From positions 1 through 53,993 of IMG/VR virus record IMGVR_UViG_3300049927_000029: a stretch of DNA of 53,993 bases, one strand, 5' to 3'. The translations under genes were made by a program, and so were the position numbers. Below are positions 1-6,140 of the stretch, in pieces; the stretch's first letter is position 1; every line of letters starts with the position of its first letter. The DNA is from a virus. Below the pieces are notes generated by a model. It made no database searches. It was not told where the DNA came from and saw only the letters and a list, made by a program, of their open reading frames with translations.

Positions 1-362
1 ATCAGGCAGGGGTTTCGGATCCTGCACCAAGATGGCCCCCCCGGTGTCGATAATCGTTCGCATTTGACGTGAAAACGCACCGGAATGGTGCGAAAATGGG
101 GGTGTAGCACGTCAGAGACGTCACTGGACGGGACGCATTCTCATATGGTGCACCGATTCGGTGCGTCGAGGGGCCTCTGGTATGCCAACCCGTCTGACGT
201 CTTATGGTATGCCAAGCTGGATGATGGTATGCCAGTGGGCGGCGGGTCGACGAACGCGCAATCGCTGCGGGTTTGGCCTCACGACCGAAACCGTGGTGCC
301 ACGCCTGGGGCTGCCATGGTGAGAGTGGTGGTGGGTTCTGACGAACGGTACGCGTCCGGCTA
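1..362. other. Gene-poor left end, candidate packaging (cos/TerS-binding) region
   Basis: I see no credible gene here; the open frames on both strands lack ribosome sites and look like chance. The stretch holds three copies of GGTATGCCA (179-187, 206-214, 226-234), an inverted repeat GCACC/GGTGC (77-81 and 87-91) and the palindrome GGTGCACC (147-154). In HK97-like phages the cos site and terminase-binding repeats lie between an HNH gene and TerS. Here HNH (767-1120) and TerS (53427-53903) face each other across the window ends. The packaging role is inferred; the exact cut site cannot be seen. Confidence 0.4.
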
Positions 363-390
363 TTGATACTTGTGAACGCTTGTGTATACT
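363..390 (+). promoter_or_regulatory. Sigma70-like promoter P1 with CTTGTG repeats
   Basis: TTGATA (363-368), a 16-bp spacer and TATACT (385-390) form a good -35/-10 pair. The spacer carries two CTTGTG half-sites in direct orientation, related to the CTTGTA/ACAAG half-sites of promoters at 5019, 5897 and 16655. The promoter is placed to drive the gene at 418. Confidence 0.6.
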
Positions 391-417
391 TGCGGACACA
401 CAAACCGGAGAAACACC

Positions 418-678
418 ATGATCACTTCTACCTCCCTGAAATCCTCTACCTTCATGCCTAAAGTCGTTGAGGGTTGCGACCGGGCGTTGAACAACGCATA
501 CCTCAATGGTACTGACATAGGCCTGGCTTCAGTGCTCAACGCCAAGGGTAAGCTCGCGCTGATTGCGGTCTACCGCACAGGGTACGGTATGGAGTTCCTT
601 GACGCAGAGGACAACGATGTCACCGAGGTGGTGGTGTCCGCTCTGCGCGAGTACCACGGGTACAAAGTATTCCACTGA
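418..678 (+). CDS. Small hypothetical early protein (86 aa)
   Basis: An 86-residue protein with no family I recognise. The ATG at 418 is chosen because GGAG lies 8-9 nt upstream and it follows promoter P1 by a short leader; an ATG at 382 in the same frame overlaps the -10 box. The sequence looks like a small alpha/beta protein with an acidic middle (LDAEDNDVTEVVV). It is the only rightward gene left of position 4125 and has its own promoter, as expected of an immediate-early or host-takeover protein; that role is only an inference. Confidence 0.65.
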   Translation: MITSTSLKSSTFMPKVVEGCDRALNNAYLNGTDIGLASVLNAKGKLALIAVYRTGYGMEFLDAEDNDVTEVVVSALREYHGYKVFH

Positions 679-691
679 GTCACCCTCTCCT

Positions 692-735
692 GGCTACCGT
701 CTGGAGCTTTCAGGGGCTCGCATGAGGCGGTAGCC
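692..735. terminator. Inverted repeat GGCTACCG/CGGTAGCC
   Basis: Eight-base arms at 692-699 and 728-735 flank a 28-nt loop just after the stop of the gene at 418-678 and within the end of the small leftward gene at 694-783. It may end one or both convergent transcripts, but no clear T-run follows, so it could also be a structural or packaging element. Confidence 0.35.
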
Positions 736-783
736 CTCTCGCTCTGCCCATCGTTCGAACTCGTCTCTATCCGCGTCGTGCAT
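694..783 (-). CDS. Very small phage protein (29 aa) after HNH
   Basis: A 29-codon gene starting at 783 with a strong Shine-Dalgarno (AAGGAGG, spacing about 8 nt) and overlapping the end of the HNH gene. The peptide has the pattern F-x2-W-x4-G-Y-x-L that recurs in short phage proteins, but it is shorter than the relatives I can recall and may be truncated. The excellent ribosome site is the main reason to call it real. Function is unknown. Confidence 0.5.
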   Translation of the reverse strand: MHDADRDEFERWAEREGYRLMRAPESSRR

Positions 784-1120
784 GGCCGATGCCTCCTTCT
801 GCTGCCGTCTTCTCTGCGTGATGGGGGGTGCACAGCGGCTGCCAATTGCCTTCGCTATCCCAGAACAGCTTCATGTCACCTCGGTGGTCGACGACGTGGT
901 CAACCACGTTGGCTGCTGTCACCTTGCCCTGGGCTTCACACATCCTGCATAGCGGATGCTTAGCCAGGTATGCCAAGCGCGCACGCTGCCATTTCCCGCC
1001 ATACCCACGCTGTGCTGTAGTCAGCCCTTCGCGCCATGCGTCAGGGTTCAGCATCTGCACCGACTGCGTGCTGACCTCCTTGGCGCGTGTGGGCTGCATG
1101 GTGACGCGTGACTTAGCCAC
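767..1120 (-). CDS. HNH endonuclease of the terminase-linked type
   Basis: A 117-residue HNH nuclease. CRMC and the later CTPHH supply the zinc/HNH frame, and the metal-binding core is HVVDHRGD followed by L-C-x2-HH. In HK97-type phages a gene of this size next to cos and the terminase helps terminase cut concatemers. The leftward direction and position, facing TerS across the window ends, fit that role. The frame opens with GTG at 1120, overlapping the upstream gene by 8 nt; an ATG at 1099 is an alternative. The family call is firm; involvement in packaging follows from family knowledge. Confidence 0.85.
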   Translation of the reverse strand: MAKSRVTMQPTRAKEVSTQSVQMLNPDAWREGLTTAQRGYGGKWQRARLAYLAKHPLCRMCEAQGKVTAANVVDHVVDHRGDMKLFWDSEGNWQPLCTPHHAEKTAAEGGIGHARRG

Positions 1121-1418
1121 GAGTGTTCAACCCTGACGGCCTAGCGTTAAGCACGGGACGTTCTAGCTCCTCGGGTGCGGCGGGTGGTTCACCCTGGGCC
1201 ACCAATCGCTCCACAGCGACGCACAGGCGGGTCAGCAGGCCGGTGTAGTCGACACTCACGGACGCATCAGCGCCACCGTCGAGCACCATTGGTTCTAGGC
1301 CCAACTGCTCAGCGATCGGGGTGATGTGGTCGGTCAACAGGTCTACCAGGGATTTCCCGATCACTTGCGGAATCCGCAGTACCAGTAATCCGTTGCTTGA
1401 GTTCTTCGAATCGTTCAT
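1113..1418 (-). CDS. Hypothetical protein upstream of HNH (up to 101 aa)
   Basis: An open frame of up to 101 residues with hydrophobic and acidic stretches and no recognised domain. Its ATG at 1418 has no clear ribosome site and overlaps the preceding small gene (1309-1482) by 110 nt in another frame. A GTG at 1364 shortens that overlap to 56 nt and may be the true start. The stop overlaps the HNH start, so the genes are probably translated together. The call rests on reading-frame continuity and packing in the leftward block. Confidence 0.5.
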   Translation of the reverse strand: MNDSKNSSNGLLVLRIPQVIGKSLVDLLTDHITPIAEQLGLEPMVLDGGADASVSVDYTGLLTRLCVAVERLVAQGEPPAAPEELERPVLNARPSGLNTRG

Positions 1419-1482
1419 TGGCTAAGTCCAGTAGTCGTTTGAGTTTGGCCCTTCGCCGGGCGCACGCAGAGCAGGCCATCAT
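1309..1482 (-). CDS. Small CxxC protein with basic helix (57 aa)
   Basis: A 57-residue protein starting with a CSAC motif, followed by a strongly basic helix (RRRAKLKRLLDLANERFEEL) and a polar tail. The ATG at 1482 has AGGAAG at good spacing on the leftward strand; a longer in-frame extension to 1587 lacks such a signal and would cross the palindrome at 1500-1516. The shape (short Cys pair plus coiled helix) suggests nucleic-acid or protein binding, but no family is recognised. Confidence 0.6.
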   Translation of the reverse strand: MMACSACARRRAKLKRLLDLANERFEELKQRITGTADSASDREIPGRPVDRPHHPDR

Positions 1483-1499
1483 TTTGCTTCCTGAGGAAA

Positions 1500-1516
1500 G
1501 GTTATCAGGATAATCC
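1500..1516. promoter_or_regulatory. Palindrome copy 1 (GGTTATC-AG-GATAATCC)
   Basis: One of four copies of a GGTTATC-NN-GATAACC palindrome (others at 5821, 16600 and 41537). It lies just upstream of the leftward gene starting at 1482, where a bound protein could affect transcription of the HNH block. Confidence 0.5.
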
Positions 1517-1626
1517 TTTTCGTAACCCGAGAACACCGAACCGGGATAAGCGTCTCGGCCAGGGGTCGTTATCTGCATTACGCGCAATTCTTGCGGGTTT
1601 GTCTCTTTTCATCAAATCCGCAAAAA

Positions 1627-1762
1627 GCTACAAAAACCCCGGATGCTACATTGCTACACTACTACACCCCTAAAGGGGGTGATGTAGTAGTTGTAGCAGA
1701 ACACTTAGCACCTTCCGCTACAACTACAAATAGCTAAAAATAGCATTTGTAGCAGATGTAGC
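1627..1762. other. Iteron cluster, candidate replication origin
   Basis: Within about 135 bp there are six exact GCTACA/TGTAGC hexamers: 1627, 1645, 1653 and 1717 in one orientation and 1748 and 1757 in the other, with a further TGTAGC at 1692. CTACTACA (1659) and TGTAGTAG (1683) are arms of a hairpin with a CCCC/GGGG inner stem. The surroundings are A/T-rich compared with the genome. The stretch sits at the 3' end of the primase-helicase gene and has no plausible ORF. Repeated short motifs, an AT-rich patch and a nearby initiator-type helicase suggest an origin; the hairpin could alternatively end leftward transcription. Confidence 0.5.
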
Positions 1763-1784
1763 AGCAATTATTGCGGATTCGCAT

Positions 1785-3803
1785 TTATTGCGCGTCCGCT
1801 TCTTTAGGCAGACAGATGGCGCCAGGCGTCCTTTGTTCCAGTAGACCTTCGTTAATCAGAGAGGTGATCGCCCTGGCCGCTATGCTTTTACGTTGATCCC
1901 GGACACCATTATCCAGGGGCATTTCAACGAGCATCGCGGCTATGAGTTCCTGCGTTGCCACTTCGCCGACAGGGTTCAGACCGATCATGTCGTGCGCCTT
2001 GTCGAAGGCCAAACGCTTGTTCTTACCTGTGATCCCTTTGTCGTTCTTCAGCTTTGCCGATACTTCACAGAACTCAACGATACAGCTCGTGATATCGTCG
2101 CCGTCGTCATCTTCCCCGAGCACCACGGTGTGCAGCTTAAAGCCCATGCTAGCGCCGTCCTGCCCGTCCTTGAGCTTAGTTACCTTGATAGCGCGATCAT
2201 TCTCCTTACGCGTGATCTCCAGCTCCACGTCAGCAGCAGCGCGAAGACCGGACCAGCCTCGGGCACCTTTGCCGGCGTCCTTACCGCTATGGTGCACCAG
2301 AAGTACCATAGCGCCAGTTTTGACGTTGATCCGCTTACATTGGGCCAGAGCGCTGCCTACGTCCTTACCACTGTTCTCGTCCGCGCCGGCCATAACCTGA
2401 GCGAAGGTGTCCATAACGATTAGGTCGTACGGCTCACGCTCCTTGATCTCCTTTATCAGATCCGTAACCAGGTTCGGTTCGGTCAGGTTTGGTATGAAGT
2501 CGCTGATGTAGTCAACGTCAAAGTCTCCTGGGCTTATGCCCTGTTGATGGCAATACGCGTCAATACGCTGCCGAAAGCCCTGAGCGCCCTCTGCTACTAC
2601 TATAAGAACGCGACCCTGGTTTACGCGCTTGCCGCACCACGTCTCCAGCCCTCGCGAGACAGCGGCACACAGGTCGTAAACCAAGAAGGATTTACCCGAA
2701 CCCGATTCACCATATATGACTCCTAACGTCGCTTTAGGCAGGAAGTTTTTCACCAGCCAAGGGATTTTACGGAAGCTGCTCGTGAACTCAGACTGAGAAC
2801 GGATGTTGAACTTGCCGCCTTTAGGCATCGGCAAAGCTTCGAAATCGTCTATCGAGGCAACGTTAACGACTATCGGGCAGCCAAGGGCTTGCGCCTCGCG
2901 CAAAACAGACCAAAAGGTCTTCTCGTCGCCAGAGTAATTGCCCAGGGTCGACCACTTGGACCGAATTTCATCAGGGCCCTCATAATCGGCGATGCCCTGG
3001 CTCCATTCGTCCCATATCCACTCGCCCTCGCCCTCAGTTTCGTGGTGTATTGCTGCACCTATCGCCAGCCACCGCTTGTAATCGCCCGCCGCAGTCCACT
3101 GCAACACTTCCTTTATCTGCGCATCCGTAAGCCCTACGCGCTCCTTGTCGCTCTTGCCTATAGATATCTCACGAATGACTTGAGGTCCGAACCGCTTTTC
3201 ACAGGTTTCAAGGAGCAACGCTGATGGCTCGGCCACTTCGTCTTCACAGCCGAAGGTAAGCGTGTCGTCGGTCATGTCCCCGGTAAAGGTCACGAACCTG
3301 GACGAACTGTAGGTTTCAAAGCCGAAAGACCCATCATCAGGGTGCGCGTCGCTACGATCCCCGAGGTTGCCTCTTACGAAGGCTCGGACGCCTGTACCTG
3401 AGGGGCTGATCTCGGCGTAGGTGCCGACGATCAACGCTTCAACATCGGGGTGGATAACTCCGTCAGAAACGCAATGGTCGAAGTCCAGAGCGGTGATCGG
3501 GCAACCCTTCACCATGGCGATGCCTACGCCAGTCATGCCACGTTGCATAGCTGCGGCTTTAGCTTCCTCAAAGGTCACCAGCAGAGGCAATTCTTCTTCA
3601 GAACCCTGACCTAGTTTCTTGCTGCGTACACCCGGCATCCAGCCGCGCTTAGTACCGGATTTGGCGTAGTACGGAACCTTAAGATCTTTTTTTCCGGCTT
3701 TAGGGTTAGGTTCGAATTTCCATACCAGCCATTGTTTAAGATCGCGAAGCGCCGCTGGCGCCCGCAGCGACTTTATATTCGACTTTTCAAAAGCTGGCAT
3801 CAT
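1785..3803 (-). CDS. Primase-helicase (primpol-like N-terminus, RepA/AAA_25 helicase C-terminus)
   Basis: A 672-residue replication protein. Residues about 20-200 resemble the bifunctional primase/polymerase domain of phage and plasmid initiators, with the acidic pair in ALDFDHC (about 105-111) and a following SPSGTGVRAFV stretch. A linker at about 225-305 looks like the PriCT helical region. Residues about 345-600 form a RecA-like helicase with Walker A GESGSGKS (365-372), a Walker B-like DLIVMDTFAQ and the sensor LLVHHSGKD. It would prime and unwind DNA at the origin. The start overlaps the Cro-like gene stop, so both are on one leftward transcript. The C-terminal 80 residues look like a winged-helix tail. 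Confidence 0.85.
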   Translation of the reverse strand: MMPAFEKSNIKSLRAPAALRDLKQWLVWKFEPNPKAGKKDLKVPYYAKSGTKRGWMPGVRSKKLGQGSEEELPLLVTFEEAKAAAMQRGMTGVGIAMVKGCPITALDFDHCVSDGVIHPDVEALIVGTYAEISPSGTGVRAFVRGNLGDRSDAHPDDGSFGFETYSSSRFVTFTGDMTDDTLTFGCEDEVAEPSALLLETCEKRFGPQVIREISIGKSDKERVGLTDAQIKEVLQWTAAGDYKRWLAIGAAIHHETEGEGEWIWDEWSQGIADYEGPDEIRSKWSTLGNYSGDEKTFWSVLREAQALGCPIVVNVASIDDFEALPMPKGGKFNIRSQSEFTSSFRKIPWLVKNFLPKATLGVIYGESGSGKSFLVYDLCAAVSRGLETWCGKRVNQGRVLIVVAEGAQGFRQRIDAYCHQQGISPGDFDVDYISDFIPNLTEPNLVTDLIKEIKEREPYDLIVMDTFAQVMAGADENSGKDVGSALAQCKRINVKTGAMVLLVHHSGKDAGKGARGWSGLRAAADVELEITRKENDRAIKVTKLKDGQDGASMGFKLHTVVLGEDDDGDDITSCIVEFCEVSAKLKNDKGITGKNKRLAFDKAHDMIGLNPVGEVATQELIAAMLVEMPLDNGVRDQRKSIAARAITSLINEGLLEQRTPGAICLPKEADAQ

Positions 3804-4024
3804 TTATCACCGCCTAACAGCGCCCGATGTTTAGGATGTATTAGCCGAGCGCGGGGGACGCCGGACAAACTTTCCACCCGGATGATATGGGCCACGGGAA
3901 CCCACCCACATTTCACCCAACGCGAAACCGCTTGGTGCGAAACACCAACCTGACGCGCTAGGGCACCCTGGCCGCCTGCGGCGAGGATCGCGTCAATTAC
4001 CCCAGATGTTTCTTGATCCGACAT
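3800..4024 (-). CDS. Cro/YdaS-like HTH regulator A (74 aa)
   Basis: A 74-residue protein with a helix-turn-helix near residues 22-40 (GALARQVGVSHQAVSRWVK), then the V-P-x6-E-x-L-S-G-V-P pattern typical of small Cro/YdaS-like phage regulators. It is clearly a paralogue of the regulator at 4617-4931. The gene leads the primase-helicase transcript and overlaps it, so it may control its own promoter. Upstream (4062-4080) is an element shared with the other regulator. Confidence 0.8.
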   Translation of the reverse strand: MSDQETSGVIDAILAAGGQGALARQVGVSHQAVSRWVKCGWVPVAHIIRVESLSGVPRARLIHPKHRALLGGDK

Positions 4025-4061
4025 TCCGATATCTCCGTTTTGCTGATGGCGAGAGCATACG

Positions 4062-4080
4062 CTTGCTTGTCAGGGATTTC
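4062..4080 (-). promoter_or_regulatory. Shared upstream element, copy A
   Basis: CTTGCTTGTCAGGGATTTC on the + strand is repeated almost exactly at 4942-4961 upstream of the second regulator. It includes the CTTGT half-site found in early promoter operators. It lies 38-56 bp before the start of regulator A, in the 100-bp divergent gap with the rightward gene at 4125, and is probably an autoregulatory operator. A weak -10 (TATGCT on the minus strand) sits next to it. Confidence 0.5.
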
Positions 4081-4124
4081 TACATTATGTTGCGGACTAG
4101 CGCAAACGATAGACGAGGTGAAAC

Positions 4125-4583
4125 ATGATTGAGTACAGCAAAGAGCAGGTAGAGGAAATCCTTGAGCAGCACCGCCTTTACCGGGAATACCGCCGAGAGC
4201 AAAGCAAGCACGACTACCGTGATCTCGAAGCTATGAAAGATCGGCCTAAGGGTGCCAAGGCCGTATTCAACGGGGCCATGCTAGATGGGCTCGATTTCAG
4301 TCGCATGGACTTGGCCGGCGTCGAATTCCGTAATGCCAGCTTGCGAGACGCAAATTTCAGCTATTCCTACTTGGCCCGCTGCAGCTTCAACGGCGCCAAT
4401 CTGCTACGTGCAGGCTTCCGTTACGCGGTTTTGGATTTCGCGAATATGTGGGTATGCAACGCCAGGGGCGCGGACTTCAGATATGCAGAAATGCACGGCG
4501 CGGATCTCTCCGAGGCATGCCTAGAAGGGGCGAACTTTGAGTTCGCAAACCTAGCCTACAACTGCCGAAAAGATATGGACTGA
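4125..4583 (+). CDS. Pentapeptide-repeat protein (152 aa)
   Basis: First gene of the rightward early region. Residues 1-45 form a charged, probably coiled helix rich in Glu and Arg. From about residue 50 to 145 the sequence repeats a five-residue A(D/N)LxX pattern (for example AGVEFRNASLRDANF and GADLSEACLEGANF), which folds as a right-handed quadrilateral beta-helix. Some family members mimic DNA and protect or inhibit gyrase; others have no known role. Placement at the start of the early region suggests host takeover or protection, which is an inference. An RBS (GAGGTG) precedes the ATG. Confidence 0.85.
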   Translation: MIEYSKEQVEEILEQHRLYREYRREQSKHDYRDLEAMKDRPKGAKAVFNGAMLDGLDFSRMDLAGVEFRNASLRDANFSYSYLARCSFNGANLLRAGFRYAVLDFANMWVCNARGADFRYAEMHGADLSEACLEGANFEFANLAYNCRKDMD

Positions 4584-4591
4584 AACCTTTA

Positions 4592-4609
4592 GGGCACCGC
4601 AAGGTGCCC
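4592..4609. terminator. Hairpin GGGCACC-GCAA-GGTGCCC between convergent genes
   Basis: A perfect 7-bp stem with a GCAA tetraloop lies between the convergent stops at 4583 and 4617. T-runs are weak on both sides, so it may work as a partial bidirectional terminator. Confidence 0.45.
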
Positions 4610-4616
4610 ACTCTCG

Positions 4617-4931
4617 TCATGCCTGTTCTGAGAAATCCGGAGAAGCCAAAGCTGCGGCGTATTTCGGGTTCATCAGTTCGGTTCGAGGAACGCCATAAAG
4701 GCTTTCGATCTCCGGGATGCGTCCGAGTGGTACGTAACCGATCTTTAACCACTGCTGGACAGCCTGGTAGGACACCCCGAGCTTATCGGAGAGGTTCTGC
4801 AAGCTGCCGGCGCGCACGACAGCATCGAGGATGCCGCTGTACTTAGAGGCGTCGTGCAAAGCGTTCATTACGGCCAGGGTGGCGCCGTTCTGTGCTGCGT
4901 GCTGGTTCAGCTCTTTCAGTTTCTTGTCCAT
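4617..4931 (-). CDS. Cro/YdaS-like HTH regulator B (104 aa)
   Basis: A 104-residue protein with a helical N-terminus and a C-terminal HTH (LSDKLGVSYQAVQQWLK, then YVPLGRIPEIESLYGVPR) that matches regulator A (3800-4024) closely. The start at 4931 (MDKKLKEL) is preferred because AAGAGA precedes it; a longer in-frame start at 5030 would run through the shared regulatory element. It stands alone on the leftward strand, between the pentapeptide-repeat gene and divergent promoter P2, which is the usual place for a switch repressor. No protease or S24 domain is present, so it is not a CI-type repressor. Confidence 0.8.
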   Translation of the reverse strand: MDKKLKELNQHAAQNGATLAVMNALHDASKYSGILDAVVRAGSLQNLSDKLGVSYQAVQQWLKIGYVPLGRIPEIESLYGVPRTELMNPKYAAALASPDFSEQA

Positions 4932-4941
4932 CGGGGATTCT

Positions 4942-4961
4942 CTTGCTTGTTTAGGGATTTC
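4942..4961 (-). promoter_or_regulatory. Shared upstream element, copy B
   Basis: CTTGCTTGTTTAGGGATTTC, nearly identical to the element at 4062-4080, lies 11-30 bp upstream of regulator B. Together with the paralogous HTH genes it suggests that gene and operator were duplicated as a unit. Confidence 0.5.
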
Positions 4962-5018
4962 GCGCAGCCTACGGCGATTCACAAGAAAAAGCAACTTATG
5001 ACCGTTCATCGGATCTAC

Positions 5019-5047
5019 TAGACAATACAAGTAACAGCTTGTATTCT
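5019..5047 (+). promoter_or_regulatory. Early promoter P2 with ATACAAG-N6-CTTGTAT operator
   Basis: TAGACA (5019-5024), a 17-bp spacer and TATTCT (5042-5047). The spacer contains a perfect inverted repeat ATACAAG (5025-5031)/CTTGTAT (5038-5044), so a dimeric repressor bound there would block RNA polymerase. It is divergent from HTH regulator B, the natural candidate for that repressor. Confidence 0.7.
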
Positions 5048-5078
5048 TTGAATCAAGGAAACCAGAAAGACAGGCGGA

Positions 5079-5135
5079 ATGCTAGCCCTTCTGATGCCAC
5101 TCCAAGCCCGGTTCGCCGGCCCACTCACCTACTAG
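5079..5135 (+). CDS. Possible leader micro-ORF (18 aa)
   Basis: Eighteen codons preceded by GGCGGA and following promoter P2 directly. The peptide is hydrophobic with a few polar residues. With the next micro-ORF it fills the 250-nt leader before the gene at 5304. It may be a leader peptide or chance. Confidence 0.25.
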   Translation: MLALLMPLQARFAGPLTY

Positions 5136-5146
5136 GAGCAACCGCC

Positions 5147-5185
5147 ATGATCACCGGCCTGCTGATTCTTCTGCTCTTGTTCTAA
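5147..5185 (+). CDS. Possible hydrophobic micro-ORF (12 aa)
   Basis: Twelve codons (MITGLLILLLLF) preceded by TAGGAG with 9-nt spacing. The strong ribosome site and pure transmembrane composition make translation plausible; the size makes the call weak. Confidence 0.3.
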   Translation: MITGLLILLLLF

Positions 5186-5203
5186 CCCCTCCGAACCACA
5201 CCA

Positions 5204-5221
5204 AGCCCGCCGATGCGGGCT
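5204..5221 (+). terminator. Stem-loop AGCCCGC-CGAT-GCGGGCT
   Basis: A perfect 7-bp stem with a 4-nt loop, 19 nt after the micro-ORF stop. No T-run follows, so it is either a weak terminator or attenuator, or an RNA-stabilising hairpin ahead of the gene at 5304. Confidence 0.4.
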
Positions 5222-5303
5222 AAGTCAGTGCCGCACAGACATGATAACGACGGCGTTGTACAGCACGGATGCTACCCAACCTAATCACTTGAGGTAGCCC
5301 AAA

Positions 5304-5819
5304 ATGAAAAACTTATCAGTAGTATTCATCGACCTGGAAGACGCATCCAACGCAGTCGAGAACGTATCTCGGGACTTTTTCCAAGTCCTGCGTGAGGAAG
5401 ACGTTAACGACGTGGAGCACCTGAACAAGATCGCCGCTGACGCCTACCAGGCGAACGGGTGGAGTCTGACCAAGGGGCGCCCCGCAGCGGACGCGACAGA
5501 CAAGCCGGCTCCGGATGTCGTTAAACAGTACCTGTCCTACGCTCGCCGGGGCTTCGCGCTCAAGCTGGACGTGAAGTCTTTCGAGACCATGTACAAACTG
5601 AAGGAAGCGATTGCTACGCCCCCAGTAGTACTGGCCGCGAACGACGCCGATAAGAAGCCGGAGCAACACCCTACCTTCGCCAAGAGTTCTACCTGTGTCG
5701 CGATTGGCGCCCTGTGGGAGCACTTGCCGCCGGATGTGCAGGCCGAGTTCGATAACGAAGTGCTGAAGCTCTTGGCGCGGTTTGGTAAGAAGATGCACGG
5801 CCTGCTGGACGCCGGCTAA
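5304..5819 (+). CDS. Hypothetical early protein (171 aa)
   Basis: A 171-residue, mostly helical, acidic protein with no family I recognise. It is transcribed from P2 and followed directly by a palindrome and a strong terminator, so it forms its own transcription unit with the micro-ORFs. GAGG lies about 15 nt upstream of the ATG. Codon use is normal for the window. A single early gene under its own repressed promoter suggests a regulated host-interaction or regulatory protein, but no motif supports a function. Confidence 0.7.
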   Translation: MKNLSVVFIDLEDASNAVENVSRDFFQVLREEDVNDVEHLNKIAADAYQANGWSLTKGRPAADATDKPAPDVVKQYLSYARRGFALKLDVKSFETMYKLKEAIATPPVVLAANDADKKPEQHPTFAKSSTCVAIGALWEHLPPDVQAEFDNEVLKLLARFGKKMHGLLDAG

Positions 5820-5820
5820 A

Positions 5821-5836
5821 GGTTATCCGGATAACG
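5821..5836. promoter_or_regulatory. Palindrome copy 2 (GGTTATC-CG-GATAACG)
   Basis: Second copy of the GGTTATC-NN-GATAACC palindrome. It starts immediately after the stop codon at 5819 and stands just before the terminator at 5847. Confidence 0.5.
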
Positions 5837-5846
5837 ATTAAAACTA

Positions 5847-5868
5847 ACCCCACTTCGGTGGGGTTTTT
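5847..5868 (+). terminator. Rho-independent terminator
   Basis: ACCCCAC-TTCG-GTGGGGT followed by a T-run: a stable UUCG tetraloop hairpin that ends the P2 transcript. Confidence 0.9.
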
Positions 5869-5896
5869 CTTTCCCGACGAACGGTGAAAATAGCAC

Positions 5897-5925
5897 TAGA
5901 CAATACAAGTGACTGCTTGTAATCT
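5897..5925 (+). promoter_or_regulatory. Early promoter P3 with the same operator
   Basis: TAGACA (5897-5902), 17-bp spacer and TAATCT (5920-5925). The spacer carries ATACAAG (5903-5909) and CTTGTAA (5916-5922), almost identical to P2. It starts the long run of small coupled genes from 5964 onward. Confidence 0.7.
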
Positions 5926-5963
5926 ACAACCACTGAAACGCAAAACACAACGGAGTGACAGAC

Positions 5964-6140
5964 ATGAACAACTTCAAAGCCCAAGACGAAGCTCTGAAAG
6001 CAGCTCGCGCTGCAGTCAACGTCCTGACCTTCGGCACCACTGAATGGGAAGCTGCGATGCAGGTTGTTCGTGACCTCTGCGAGAAGGCTAACGCAGCCGA
6101 CAACGCTATCCTGAACCATCGCTGCGACTTCAACCGGTGA
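5964..6140 (+). CDS. Small helical hypothetical protein (58 aa)
   Basis: First gene of the P3 transcript. The ATG at 5964 has CGGAG at 8 nt; a GTG at 5955 is possible but would overlap that site. The product is a short, Ala-rich helical protein. Its stop overlaps the GTG start of the next gene (GTGA), so translation is coupled. Confidence 0.65.
   Translation: MNNFKAQDEALKAARAAVNVLTFGTTEWEAAMQVVRDLCEKANAADNAILNHRCDFNR

Noticed and set aside
2-403. Open frames on both strands at the left end
   Set aside because: No SD, overlapping each other and the P1 promoter, with repetitive low-quality peptide sequence; the region is better read as packaging DNA.
1627-1762. CRISPR-like repeat array
   Set aside because: Repeats are six bases, in both orientations and irregularly spaced; they fit iterons, not CRISPR.
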